This document shows positions 18,274 through 27,348 of a DNA stretch of 64,000 bases, piece after piece. The notes beneath the pieces were generated by a model that saw nothing but the letters and a program-made list of their open reading frames with translations, made no database searches and had not been told where the DNA came from. Origin of the DNA: Streptomyces capitiformicae (lineage in GTDB: Bacteria; Actinomycetota; Actinomycetes; Streptomycetales; Streptomycetaceae); assembly GCF_002214185.1 (NCBI RefSeq), contig NZ_CP022161.1, positions 4,587,767 through 4,651,766 on the forward strand, written 5' to 3'. The first letter of the stretch is position 1, and each line of letters opens with the position of its first letter. The translations under genes were made by a program, and so were the position numbers.

Positions 18274-19242
18274 TCAACGGGGAGGCGCCGGCCGGGAGTC
18301 GTGGAAGGTGCGGCGATAGGTGTCCGGGGGGACGCCGAGTGTGCGGTTGAAGTGGCGGCGCAGGGTGGTGGCGGTGCCCATGCCGGTGGCCGTCGCGATG
18401 GTGTCGACGCTGTCGGCGGTGGTCTCCAGCAACTCCTGGGCGCGGCGGATGCGCTGGGTCAGCAGCCACTGGAGCGGGGTGGTGCCGGTGGCCGTCCTGA
18501 AGTGGCGGGTCAGATGGCGTGAGCTCATGTTCGCCCGCCGGGCCAGGTCCTCCACGGTCAGGGGCTGGTCCAGGCGCGCGAGGGTCCAGGAGAACAGCTC
18601 GCTGAGCGGCGCGTCCCCTCGCTCCGGCACCGGGGCGGTGACGAACTGGGCCTGGCCGCCCGCCCGGTGCGGAGGCACCACCAGACGGCGCGCGATCGTG
18701 TTGGCGACCGCCGAGCCGTGGTCGAGGCGGATCAGATGCAGGCACAGGTCCATCGCGGCGGCCTTGCCCGCGGAGGTGAGCACGCTGCCGTTGTCGACGT
18801 AGAGGACGTCCGGGTCGACCTCGACCTGGGGATGGCGGGCGGCCAGGACGTCGGTGTGCGCCCAGTGCGTCGTCGCGCGCAGCCCGTCCAGCACGCCGGC
18901 GGCGGCCAGTACGAACGCGCCGGTGCACAACGAGACCACCCGCGCGCCCGCCGCATGCGCCGCCCGCACCGCGTCGACCAGCTCGGCGGGTGGTGCCACG
19001 TCGACGTCGACCCACCCGGGGACGATCACCGTGTCGGCGTACGGCAGTTGATCGAGCCCATGGTCGGGCTCCAGCCGGAACCGCCCGACCCGCACGGCGC
19101 CCGGCCCGCACAGCGCGAACTCGTACCAGGGGTCGACGAGGTGGGACAGGTCGGTTCCGAAGACCTCGCAGGCCAGGGCCAGTTCGAAGTGGAGCATGCC
19201 GTCGGTGACGGCGAGCGCGATGGACCTCGTACCGGTACTCAT
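18274..19242 (-). CDS. GlxA family transcriptional regulator (DJ-1/PfpI + AraC HTH)
   Basis: A 322-residue regulator. Residues about 5-180 form a DJ-1/PfpI class I glutamine-amidotransferase-like domain (IALAVTDGMLHFELALACEV, and the nucleophile-elbow region RVVSLCTGAFVLAAAG with Cys in place). Residues about 210-315 contain two AraC helix-turn-helix motifs (VEDLARRANMSSRHLTRHFR and DTIATATGMGTATTLRRHF). GlxA-type regulators control diverse catabolic and development-linked genes; the ligand and targets are unknown. The ATG at 19242 has no clear ribosome binding site; an in-frame ATG seven codons upstream is the alternative. It is divergent from the dehydrogenase remnant. Confidence 0.85.
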   Translation of the reverse strand: MSTGTRSIALAVTDGMLHFELALACEVFGTDLSHLVDPWYEFALCGPGAVRVGRFRLEPDHGLDQLPYADTVIVPGWVDVDVAPPAELVDAVRAAHAAGARVVSLCTGAFVLAAAGVLDGLRATTHWAHTDVLAARHPQVEVDPDVLYVDNGSVLTSAGKAAAMDLCLHLIRLDHGSAVANTIARRLVVPPHRAGGQAQFVTAPVPERGDAPLSELFSWTLARLDQPLTVEDLARRANMSSRHLTRHFRTATGTTPLQWLLTQRIRRAQELLETTADSVDTIATATGMGTATTLRRHFNRTLGVPPDTYRRTFHDSRPAPPR

Positions 19243-19385
19243 GTCGGAAATTGTACGGGGCATGTCGTTCCGGACACTCGCGTGGGCGGAGCCTCGGCAA
19301 CGACGATGGTCGAGCCGGATCATTCGGACGCGGATTCGGACGCGGATTCGGACACGGTCAAACACGGAGAAGCTGGGAGAGAGCG

Positions 19386-19872
19386 ATGGCGGTTGCGGTG
19401 GCGGTGTTCGGCGCGTACGGGCACACCGGGCGGTTCGTGGTGGAGGAACTGCGGGAGCGCGGGTACGCCCCGATCCTGGCCGGACGCGACCCGTCGAAGC
19501 TGCGGGAGCTGGCGGCGTCCCACCCGGCCGGTGAGGTGCTGGACACCCGTCCGGCGACGGTCGACGACCCCGCCTCGCTGGACCGCGCACTCGCCGGAGC
19601 GGCCGCCGTCATCAACTGCGCCGGCCCGTTCGCGGTGACCGCCGCGCCGCTGATCGAGGCGGCGCTGCGCGCCGGGATCCCGTACGTGGACGTGGCGGCG
19701 GAGATCGAGGCGAACCTCGACACGTTCGCGAAGTTCGGTGACCGCGCCCGTGACCAGGGCGCCGTCGTGGTCCCGGCCATGGCCTTCTACGGCGGCCTCG
19801 GCGATCTGCTGGTCACCGCGGCGATGGGGGACTGAACGACGGCCGACGAGGCGCACGTCGCGTACGGGCTGG
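19386..19872 (+). pseudogene. Saccharopine dehydrogenase-like (NADP-binding) 5' fragment
   Basis: Starts at ATG 19386 with AGAGAG upstream and encodes the N-terminal Rossmann region (VAVFGAYGHTGRFVVEELRE, INCAGPFAVTAAPLIEAALR, VPAMAFYGGLGDLLVTAAMG). A TGA at 19833-19835 replaces what should be a Trp codon, because TTADEAHVAYGL, normal family sequence, follows in frame. After about 19872 similarity ends abruptly and the sequence becomes a dihydrofolate-reductase-like fragment in a different frame. So the gene carries a nonsense mutation and has lost more than half its length. Confidence 0.75.
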
Positions 19873-19885
19873 GGAAGTCTCGGCT

Positions 19886-20341
19886 TCAACAGGGGCCGTC
19901 GTACTGGGCAGAAGAACATTCGATGTCGGTATTGAGGTATGGCAGGACACGCCCTTCCCGGCACCGTGCTTCGTGCTGACCCACGACCCGCGAGACCGGC
20001 TGGTCATGAAGAGCGGGTCCTTCACCTTCCTCACCTGTGATGTGAGAAGTGCGCTTCGGCAGGCAGAGGCAGCGGCGGACGGGAAGGACGTCACGCTGAT
20101 GGGTGCGGACATCGCTCAGCAGGCACTCAGAGCCGAGCTCCTTGATGAGATCAACCTGCAGATCGCGCCGGTACTGATGGGTGAAGGCCGTCGGCTGTTC
20201 GATCACCTGGGGACGGAACACATCGAGCTGGAACGGACCAGAATCCTCGCCTCACCGCACGTCACGCATCTGCGATTCCACGTCACGTATGCCCGCAACA
20301 CGCCCAGCGGCGGAACACCCACCCACGGCCTCGACGGCTGA
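19886..20341 (+). pseudogene. Dihydrofolate reductase-like (RibD C-terminal) 3' fragment
   Basis: The frame ending at 20341 encodes GAVVLGRRTFDVG, DTPFPAPCFVLTH, VTLMGADIAQQALRAELLDE, LQIAPVLMGEGRRLFDHLG and LRFHVTYAR, the last two thirds of the RibD_C / DHFR-like family common in actinobacteria. The first 40 or so residues, including the normal start, are replaced by the broken dehydrogenase. An internal GTG at 19973 could begin a short product, but the cofactor-binding N terminus would be missing. Confidence 0.7.
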
Positions 20342-20491
20342 GTGCGGTCGGGGACTGGCGCGGTGGCCGCCGCGTGCGTTGCCAGACGGACAGGCTCGGC
20401 CACCGCGCCTCCACCGGTCGAATGGACGTCACCGCACATCCAACCGCCCAGCACCACTAACCCGGCGAGCCTACGCGGTCACGGCACTGGG

Positions 20492-21115
20492 CTAGATGAA
20501 CGGAACATTCACGCAGGCCAGCCGGGCACCAGCCGTTCCGGCATGCCCCTCATGCGTGGAGGTGGCCATCTCGTGCAGCACCACGGAACGAGCCCCACCC
20601 TCGCGGAAGCGCCAGTCCACGATGGCTGTGGAACGGGCCGAGCCGTTCTTGTTGGCGGTCAGGTCAAGCCACACCTCGTTGTCCGGGTTGGCGTACTCGG
20701 GGTCGACCGAGGGCTGCGTCGGGTCCAGCTGGTCCTGGTAGTGCGGCCCGGCGTCCGCGGGCAGCTTGCCGCACGGCTTGGTGTGGACATGAGCGCCATA
20801 GACGCGGTTGGCAACGAGGTCCCTCACGCGCAGCTCGATACGCGTCCCGCCGTCGCGGCGCAGTTCCTCCTTGACCTGGACCCTGCTGCCCACCGGAACC
20901 AGCTCGGTGTTGTAGGTCACCGCCTGCGCCCACGGTGCCGCGCTCACCGGGGCGAAAACGCTCCAGACGACCAGCTTCGGCACCGGAGCCTTCACATGCT
21001 GGGACTCGGTGGCGCCCGCGGTCGCCATCACACCGGCCGTGGTGGCGACCGCGAGTACGCCGGCGACTGCGACCAGGACTCCCTTGTTCATTTTGGTGAA
21101 CTTGTGTCTGGGCAT
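20492..21115 (-). CDS. Secreted Cu-Zn superoxide dismutase-like protein
   Basis: A 207-residue protein. Signal peptide residues about 1-36 (KMNKGVLVAVAGVLAVATTA ... GATES). The mature part has the Cu-Zn SOD pattern: YGAHVHTKPCG (metal His pair), AGPHYQDQLDP, NEVWLDLTANKNGSARS and SVVLHEMATSTHEGHAGTAG, ending LACVNVPF; two cysteines could form the usual disulfide. Metal ligands are partly displaced relative to classical SodC, so catalytic activity is not certain. ATG 21115 follows GGAGAG. It stands alone and is followed by 150 bases before the reductase remnant. Confidence 0.8.
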   Translation of the reverse strand: MPRHKFTKMNKGVLVAVAGVLAVATTAGVMATAGATESQHVKAPVPKLVVWSVFAPVSAAPWAQAVTYNTELVPVGSRVQVKEELRRDGGTRIELRVRDLVANRVYGAHVHTKPCGKLPADAGPHYQDQLDPTQPSVDPEYANPDNEVWLDLTANKNGSARSTAIVDWRFREGGARSVVLHEMATSTHEGHAGTAGARLACVNVPFI

Positions 21116-21551
21116 GACTGTCTCTCCAATGAGCGCAAAGTGGGGGGGTAAGGCACCTGTCGAGGAATGGCGAACAGGGCCAAGGCCAGGCTTTTGACGA
21201 AGATTTGAGAGCGCCCGGCGTTTGGATCAGCACCGTATAACAGCGGATAGGCCACCCCTGGGCTGCTACCGATGGGTACTGGGGAAACCTTGTGGAGGCC
21301 TCGGGACACAGCTCAGGCGGGCCACGCCGAGGGCACGCACAGAGCAAGATGTCGGCCATTGAGGGATGGTGACGGCGCGTGGGATCCGGTGCCGGTGCCG
21401 GTGCCGGTGCGTCGGCGGGGCGCCGGGCGACGAGGCCACTTTCGTAACAGGCCCTGGCCGAAGCGGCGGTCGCCCACGGTCGGGGCAACTCGCCTGCCGT
21501 TCCGCGCCGCCTGGACCTTGCCTCCGCCATGGCGCCAACGTTGCCCCGGCG
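21116..21551. other. About 440 bases without a gene
   Basis: Promoter region for the SOD-like gene plus spacer. It contains GGTGCC repeated about four times (near 21387-21408) and no supported coding frame. Confidence 0.5.
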
Positions 21552-22037
21552 TCACCCCTTGACCGTCCCCGCCGTGAGGCCGCCCACGATGAAGCGTTGG
21601 AAGGTGGCGAAGACGCAGGCGACCGGGAGGCTGATGACGGTGGCGGTGGCCATCAGGGCGCCCCAGGCGGTGCCGTGGGTGCCTACGAAGGCGTTGAGGA
21701 GGACGGTGAAGGGCTGGACGGCGGGCTCGGCGGCGAGGGTGAGGCCGAAGACGAACTCGCCCCAGGCGATGAGGAAGGAGAGCCCGGCGACCGCGACCAG
21801 GCGCCGGGGGCCATGATGGGAGGACCACCCGGAGCAGTACGCCCACCGGGCCGCAGCCGTCGACCAGGGCCGCCTCCTCCAACTCCCTCGGCACGCCCCG
21901 CAGTACGGGACGCAGCACGATCACCACGGAGGGCAGCGTGAGGGTGGCGTCGGCGGCGAAGAGGGCGAGGGACCGAGGGCGGCGGCACCGGCGCCGGCGG
22001 CGCGCAGGAAACGACGGCGGTCGACGGGGTGGGACAC
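21552..22037 (-). pseudogene. Collapsed sugar ABC transporter: binding-protein start fused to permease end
   Basis: From GTG 22037 (GGGAG upstream) the first residues are a Tat/lipoprotein-type leader, SHPVDRRRFLRAAGAGAAAL, as in sugar-binding proteins. About 17 codons on, the DNA becomes the interior of a MalG-type permease (VPRELEEAALVDGCGPVG, then after a frameshift near 21815 VAVAGLSFLIAWGEFVFGLT, ALMATATVISLPVACVFATF) and ends in the typical FQRFIVGGLTAGTVKG. Most of the binding protein and half of the permease have been deleted. The HTH-less LacI regulator just upstream belonged to the same system. Confidence 0.75.
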
Positions 22038-22050
22038 GCTCTGCTCCCTG

Positions 22051-22080
22051 GGGGTGTCGGGGTGTCGGGGTGTCGGGGTG
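22051..22080. repeat. Short tandem GGTGTCGGG repeat
   Basis: About three to four direct 9-base units (GGGGTGTCG) lie between the LacI remnant and the fused ABC remnant, at a junction where DNA has been lost. Confidence 0.8.
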
Positions 22081-22125
22081 TGGGGGATGGGGGAGTGGGG
22101 GGCTCGTAAGGGTGTGTGGCGGGGC

Positions 22126-23100
22126 TCAGAAATCGGAACCCGGCAGGTCCGGGAGGCCGGGGAACTGGTCGAGGTCGGGGAATTCCCGTTCGGGTTCCGA
22201 TCCGGGGACCGGGCGGCAGGGGCCGGTGCTCTCCCGGAGCGAGATCAGGGGTTTGAGGAGGACGTGCCGGGGTGGTGCCTCCGGTTCGTCGAGGCGGCGC
22301 ATCATCAGCTCGACGGCCACCCGGCTCATCTCCTTGACGGGGATCTCGGCCGCGGTGAGCTGCGGGTTCACCTGCTCCGCCCAGCGGCCGGCGGCCACAC
22401 CGACGACCGAGAAGTCGCGGGGGACACTGCGGCCGAGTCGAGTCAGACCGCGGTAGAGGCCCTCCAGCGCGGCCTCGTTCATGGTGACGAGCGAGGTGGT
22501 CGCCGGGTCGTCCAGCAGGATCCGCTCCAGGACCGCCTCCCCCGCGGTGACCTCGTCGTCGCAGAGGTACGCGTGGGGGGTGAGCACCTGCTCCGCCATG
22601 GCCTTGGTGTAGCCCTCCAGGCCGAGGTGGGCGAAGCCGTAGCCGCTCTGGAAGAGCTGCTCTGACCTGTTCACGAAGGCGATCCTGCGATGGCCCAGAT
22701 CGGCGAGGTGGTACACGCAGCCGCGGGCCAGCCCCGCGAAGTCAAGGTCGACCCAGCTGGTCTCCTCCGCCCTGCTGTTCCTGCCGATCGTCACGAACGG
22801 AAACCCGCTCCGCGCCAGATACTCGACCCGGTCGTCCTCCAACATGATCTCCATCACGATGATCCCGTCCACCCGCCCCCCATCCACCATCCGCCGGAAC
22901 GAGGCCTCCCCCGCTCGTTCCGCGGGCGAGAGCAACAGGTCGTAGTCGTACGTGGTAGCCGCCTCGGCCACACCCCCGACGAACGCCAACTGCGTCCCGG
23001 TGTAGTCACGCCCCCGCCCAGCGGGCGGATAGACCAACCCGAGGGTGCGGGTGCCGCCGCCGGGGGCGGGGACGGGGGCGGGGGAACCGGTGACCGCCCG
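22126..23100 (-). pseudogene. LacI-family regulator without its HTH
   Basis: Encodes the periplasmic-binding-protein-like sensor of a LacI regulator: TRTLGLVYPPAGRGRDYTG, VDGIIVMEIMLEDDRVEYL, GRNSRAEETSWVDLDF, LGHRRIAFVNRSEQL, SLVTMNEAALEGLYRGL and IPVKEMSRVAVELMMRRLDE. The N-terminal 60-residue helix-turn-helix and hinge are absent in all frames; the DNA upstream is low-complexity sequence and a copy of the dispersed repeat at 23184-23272. It cannot bind an operator. Long open frames continuing upstream are GC artefacts. Confidence 0.7.
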
Positions 23101-23183
23101 GGCGGGTGAGGCAGCGGGGCTCCCCGCGGCTGTCGGGTCACCGAGCGGGTTCGGTGAAGTCCGATGCGGTTCGGCAGCGAACC

Positions 23184-23272
23184 AAAGGGGCGCGGGGCGG
23201 TATCCGTCTGCGGCTCCGCCGCGATGGGGAACCCCCTTGAGTGGGGGAGCGACCAGCCACGACGGACCCGCG
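23184..23272. repeat. Dispersed GC-rich element, copy 1
   Basis: AAAGGGGCGCGGGG, then TGCGGCTCCGCCGC (23209-23222), then CGACCAGCCACGACGGACCC. The same order of blocks recurs at 35326-35436, 49054-49120 and 61827-61935, with partial copies near 39320-39365 and 43727-43772. This copy has an extra small CCCCCTTGAGTGGGGG hairpin. Confidence 0.85.
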
Positions 23273-23486
23273 GGCGATCGACGGCACATCGCGGCCCCGC
23301 GGCGGAGCCGCATGTCGACACAGCCGGCGGAGCGCTCAGCAGCAGTTGACCCTCTGTCCGCCGACGCACCGTCACTCGCCCGGGCGCGCTGACCCGCTGC
23401 ACCACTGCCCACCCCGGCCCCACCCCTTCCCGCACCCGGCGCGATCGCGGGCGGGGCTGGGGGCGGGGGGAGGTATGGGGGCATCG

Positions 23487-25901
23487 TCAGGTGGCCGGGA
23501 GGGGTTGTTCGGTCCAGATGGTTTTGCCGGTGGCGGTCTGGCGGGTGCCCCAGCCCTGGGTGAGCTGGGCGACCATGTGCAGGCCGCGGCCGCCCTCGTC
23601 GTAGGCGCGGGCGCGGCGCAGGTGGGGGGCGGTGCTGCTGGCGTCGGAGACCTCGCAGATGAGGGTGCGGTCGCGGATGAGGCGCAGCCCGATGGGTACG
23701 GCGCCGTAGCGGATGGCGTTGGTGACCAGCTCGCTCACCACGAGTTCCGTGACGTACGCGGCCTCCTCGAGCCCCCACACGGCCAGTTGGCGGGACGCCT
23801 GCGCGCGGGCGTCCGCGACGATCGCCGGGTCGGACGGCAGCGACCAGGCCGCGACCTGGTCGGTGTGCAGCGCGCGGGTACGGGCGAGGAGCAGGGCCAC
23901 GTCGTCGGCGGGCGACTGCGGAAGCAGCGCCTTGAGCACGGTGTCGCAGGTGCCCTCCAGGGAGGGCACGGGAGAGGCGAGCGCCTCGCACAGCCGTTCC
24001 ATGCCGATACCGATGTCGTGGTTGCGGGCCTCGATAAGACCGTCGGTGTAGAACGCGAGCAGGCTGCCCTCGGGCAGTTCCACCTCGGTCGCCTCGAACG
24101 GCAGCCCACCGACCCCCAGCAGCGGCCCCGGCGACAGCCGCACCATGCTGACCGTGCCGTCCGGATACAGCACGGCGGGCGGCGGATGCCCGGCGCTGGC
24201 GATGGTGCAGACCCGCGAGACCGGGTCGTAGACGGCGTACAGACAGGTCGAGCCGATCTCACCGGTGTACGGCATCTTCAGCTGGTTGGGGAAGGTCTCG
24301 TTGTTCCAGGTCAGATGCGTGACCAGGTCGTCGAGGTGGGTGAGGAGCTCGTCCGGCGGCAGATCGACGTCGGCGAGGGTGCGCACCGCCGTACGCAGCC
24401 GCCCCATGGTGGCGGAGGCGTGCAGCCCGTGCCCGACCACGTCCCCGACGACCAGGGCGACCCGCGTACCCGACAGCGGCACCACGTCGAACCAGTCGCC
24501 GCCCACTCCCGCCCCCGCCCCGGCCGGCAGATAGCGGTACGCCACCTCGACCGCCGCCTGCTTGGGCAGATCGCGGGGCAGGAGGCTGCGCTGGAGGGTC
24601 AGCGCGTTGGTCCGCTCGCGGGTGTACCGGCGCGCGTTGTCCATGCCCACGGCCGCCCGGCCCGCGAGTTCCTCGGCGAGCACCAGATCGTCCCGCGCGA
24701 ACGGTTTCGAGCCCTCCCTGCGCGCGAGGAACACCACCCCGAGCGTGATCCCACGGGCCCGCAGCGGCGTGGCCATGGCCGAGTGGAACCCGAACCGCCG
24801 TACGCGCTCGATCCGTATCCCGTCCGCCTCGACCCATCGCAGATAGTCCGGGTCGTCCAGGCCGCTGAGCAGCGGTTTCCCGGTGGCCAGCGCGCGGGCG
24901 GGCGGCGAGAACGGGGGATACGCGTCCAGCGCGCCCAGAGCCACCGCCGCCTCCGGCACTCCCTCGTACGTCGACTGGTGCGCGACCCGGCGCAACCGCA
25001 CCGCTGAGTCGAGCGGCCCCGGCGCCGGTTCCTCGCCCTGGAGCACGGAGTCGAGCAGGTCCACGCTGACGAAGTCGGCGAGCCGGGGGACCGCCACATC
25101 GGCCAGTTCCTGGGCGGTGCGGGACACGTTCAGGGTGGTGCCGATACGGGCGCCGGCCTCGTTCAGCAGGGCCAGCCGCTGCCGGGCCCAGTGCTCCTCG
25201 CTGCTGTCGAAGGTCGCCGTGCCCACCCCGCACACCTGGCCGGTGTCCGGGTCCCTGACCGGCCACATCTCGGTGAACCAGGCCTGCTGACGGGAGGAGA
25301 AGGGTCCCGGGGCGGTGCGCTCGTAGCGCATGGGCCTGCCCTCGTCGGCCACCTGCCGGACGAGCCGCAGGAAGCTCTCCTCGGCGGCCTCCTCCGGAGG
25401 CTCTCCCCACGTGGCCTCGTCCAGCCGCCACCCCTGCGGCCCCCACGTGAACAGGGACATGGCCAGTGGCGACTGTGCGTGCGACCACTCCACGAGAGCG
25501 GGGGCGACAGCAGAGCTCCGGGAGTCGGCCGAGGCGGCGGTGGTCGTCGCGGTCACCACGTACCCCTGCACCCCGCCCTCCCCGTCCAGCGACGGATACG
25601 CCCGCAGCGCCACCTCTACGCCGTGACCGTCCCGGTGCCGGAGGGCCGTCGTACCGCTCCACTCGGGGGAGTCCCGCAGATCGATCAGGGAGGACCCGGC
25701 CGGGCCGGCGCGCTCCACCGGGACGAGCAGATCGGCCGCCGGCCGGCCCACGACCTCCGCGGCACGGTGGCCCAGCAGCCGTCGCGCGCCCTCGCTCCAG
25801 CCCATGACGACGCCTTCGGGGCTGATCGTGGCCGTAGCCGCATCGACCGAGTACGCATAGCGACCGGATACTGTCGGGAAAACCGGCCTTCTGGTGTCCA
25901 T
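23487..25901 (-). CDS. PAS/GAF sensor with SpoIIE-type PP2C phosphatase and HATPase domain
   Basis: An 804-residue cytosolic signalling protein. In order: PAS domain (about 18-115), second PAS-like region (about 130-235), GAF domain (about 245-400, TLNVSRTAQELADVAVPRLA), SpoIIE/PP2C phosphatase (about 420-645, with VGGDWFDVVPLSG and VVGDVVGHGLHAS metal-binding motifs, and FYTDGLIEAR), and a C-terminal RsbW-like ATPase (about 670-800, VSELVTNAIRYG and GGRGLHMVAQL). Such proteins act on anti-sigma factor antagonists in the sigma-B-like networks of Streptomyces. ATG 25901 has a short-spaced AGGA. No sigma factor or antagonist gene lies nearby. Confidence 0.93.
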   Translation of the reverse strand: MDTRRPVFPTVSGRYAYSVDAATATISPEGVVMGWSEGARRLLGHRAAEVVGRPAADLLVPVERAGPAGSSLIDLRDSPEWSGTTALRHRDGHGVEVALRAYPSLDGEGGVQGYVVTATTTAASADSRSSAVAPALVEWSHAQSPLAMSLFTWGPQGWRLDEATWGEPPEEAAEESFLRLVRQVADEGRPMRYERTAPGPFSSRQQAWFTEMWPVRDPDTGQVCGVGTATFDSSEEHWARQRLALLNEAGARIGTTLNVSRTAQELADVAVPRLADFVSVDLLDSVLQGEEPAPGPLDSAVRLRRVAHQSTYEGVPEAAVALGALDAYPPFSPPARALATGKPLLSGLDDPDYLRWVEADGIRIERVRRFGFHSAMATPLRARGITLGVVFLARREGSKPFARDDLVLAEELAGRAAVGMDNARRYTRERTNALTLQRSLLPRDLPKQAAVEVAYRYLPAGAGAGVGGDWFDVVPLSGTRVALVVGDVVGHGLHASATMGRLRTAVRTLADVDLPPDELLTHLDDLVTHLTWNNETFPNQLKMPYTGEIGSTCLYAVYDPVSRVCTIASAGHPPPAVLYPDGTVSMVRLSPGPLLGVGGLPFEATEVELPEGSLLAFYTDGLIEARNHDIGIGMERLCEALASPVPSLEGTCDTVLKALLPQSPADDVALLLARTRALHTDQVAAWSLPSDPAIVADARAQASRQLAVWGLEEAAYVTELVVSELVTNAIRYGAVPIGLRLIRDRTLICEVSDASSTAPHLRRARAYDEGGRGLHMVAQLTQGWGTRQTATGKTIWTEQPLPAT

Positions 25902-26153
25902 TCCTGCTCAATTCGCGCCGGGTGTGTCACTCGTAGTCCTCAGCCTGCTCGCTGTGCATGAAACGGACAAGTCGGACTCGTCCCGCGAGGGTGAGGCGGC
26001 ACGGACCGAATGTTGTACGAGCTCTTACCTTGCTTGGCTCTGCCCTGTTCCTCGCTTGTCCCAGCGCTGTTCGACGGGATCGAACAGTGGAGTCCGGCGC
26101 CCGGTGGGTGACCGAACTCCACGATCAGTCGACGTCCGCGAGGTGGAACAAGC

Positions 26154-27044
26154 ATGTCTGCCCGAGTCATACGCATGGCCGCGACAGCCGGCGTCGCCGC
26201 CCTCACCGTCCTGACGGTCACGTCCTGCGGCAACAGCGACAGTAGTACGGAGCCGAAGGCCAAGACGAACGCGTCCGCGTCATCCCAGGCCGACGGGAAG
26301 ACCGACGGCAAGGCCGGAGAGGAGAAGGGGACGGAGAAGGAAGAGGGCGTCCACTGGGGTTACGACGGTGCCGACGGACCCGCGAACTGGGCGACCCTCG
26401 CCGAGGACTTCGAGGCGTGCGAGGCCGGGAAGGAGCAGTCCCCGATCGACCTGGACGACGACAAGGCCGTCGACGCGCCGGTGAACAAGGCCGTCACCAT
26501 CGACTACCAGCCCGTCACCGCCGAACTGGTGAACAACGGCCACACCGTCCAGGCCAACGTCTTGGCCGGCAGCAGGATCGTCATCGACGGCACCTCGTAC
26601 GACCTCAAGCAGTTCCACTTCCATCTCCCGAGTGAGCACACCGAGGACGGCGAGCACTCGGAGATGGAGGTGCACTTCGTGCACGCCGACAAGGCCGGCG
26701 CGCTCGCCGTCGTGGGCGTGCTGATGGACGACGATGACGACGCCAAGTCGGGCAAGTCCGCCTTCGCCGACCTGTTCGCGAAACTGCCGGCCGAGGAAGG
26801 CGCCACCGAGAAGATCACCAAGGCCTTCGACCTCACCGCGTTCCTGCCCGGCGACCGCGACCAGTACCAGTACGACGGCTCCCTGACGACCCCGTCCTGC
26901 GCCGAGGGCGTCAAGTGGACCGTGCTGAAGGAGGAGGTCCTGGTCTCAGCGGACGAGGTCGCCGCGTACAAGGAGCTGTTCCCCAAGAGCAACCGGCCGA
27001 CGCAGCCGGTGAACGACCGCGAGGTCAGTGTCGTGGAGGACTGA
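26154..27044 (+). CDS. Alpha-class carbonic anhydrase, lipoprotein
   Basis: A 296-residue protein that reversibly hydrates CO2 outside the cell. Lipobox VTSC (Cys25) after a short signal peptide implies membrane anchoring, followed by a Ser/Lys/Glu-rich linker to about residue 64. The catalytic domain has HWGYDGADGPANW, the KEQSPIDL motif, and the zinc ligands His155 and His157 (KQFHFHLPSEH) and His174 (MEVHFVH); TTPSCAEGVKWTVL follows. Cys89 and the Cys of SCAEG can form the conserved disulfide. All key residues are present, so it should be active. It ends just before a perfect terminator hairpin. Confidence 0.95.
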   Translation: MSARVIRMAATAGVAALTVLTVTSCGNSDSSTEPKAKTNASASSQADGKTDGKAGEEKGTEKEEGVHWGYDGADGPANWATLAEDFEACEAGKEQSPIDLDDDKAVDAPVNKAVTIDYQPVTAELVNNGHTVQANVLAGSRIVIDGTSYDLKQFHFHLPSEHTEDGEHSEMEVHFVHADKAGALAVVGVLMDDDDDAKSGKSAFADLFAKLPAEEGATEKITKAFDLTAFLPGDRDQYQYDGSLTTPSCAEGVKWTVLKEEVLVSADEVAAYKELFPKSNRPTQPVNDREVSVVED

Positions 27045-27119
27045 CCTCGCGTCTCCGGGATCGGGGTACCGGGTCCGCGTCGCGGAGTCCGTGCGCCGGG
27101 GCCCCTGGATCCCGGACGG

Positions 27120-27150
27120 CGTCCCGCGCACCGACAGAGTGCGCGGGACG
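27120..27150 (+). terminator. Terminator of the carbonic anhydrase gene
   Basis: Perfect 12-base stem CGTCCCGCGCAC / GTGCGCGGGACG with a 7-base loop, 76 bases after the stop codon. Confidence 0.85.
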
Positions 27151-27320
27151 TCCGCGTCTCCCCATCCTCTCCTTTTCCGTGCCTGCCCCCTTCCGCCCGT
27201 TCCTCCCCTCTCCCATCCGTTCCTCTCCTCTCCCATCCGCACCAGTCCTCTTCAATCTGCTTGAGTGTCACGGGCGTTGACCCACCCTGTGAGCACCAGC
27301 ACAATGAGCGCGCATCCGCG

Positions 27321-27334
27321 TGAGAGCGCTCTCA
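27321..27334. promoter_or_regulatory. LacI/CebR-type operator palindrome
   Basis: TGAGAGCGCTCTCA is a perfect 14-base palindrome, 14 bases before the start of the Tat-exported protein. It closely resembles the TGGGAGCGCTCCCA operator of CebR and other Streptomyces LacI regulators of sugar use. It probably represses the gene until a sugar ligand is present. Confidence 0.75.
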
Positions 27335-27348
27335 CACTAGGGAGACCC

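Noticed and set aside
18667..19638. 323-residue plus-strand frame opposite the GlxA-type gene
   Set aside because: Antisense shadow of the GlxA/AraC regulator, which has complete and recognisable domains.
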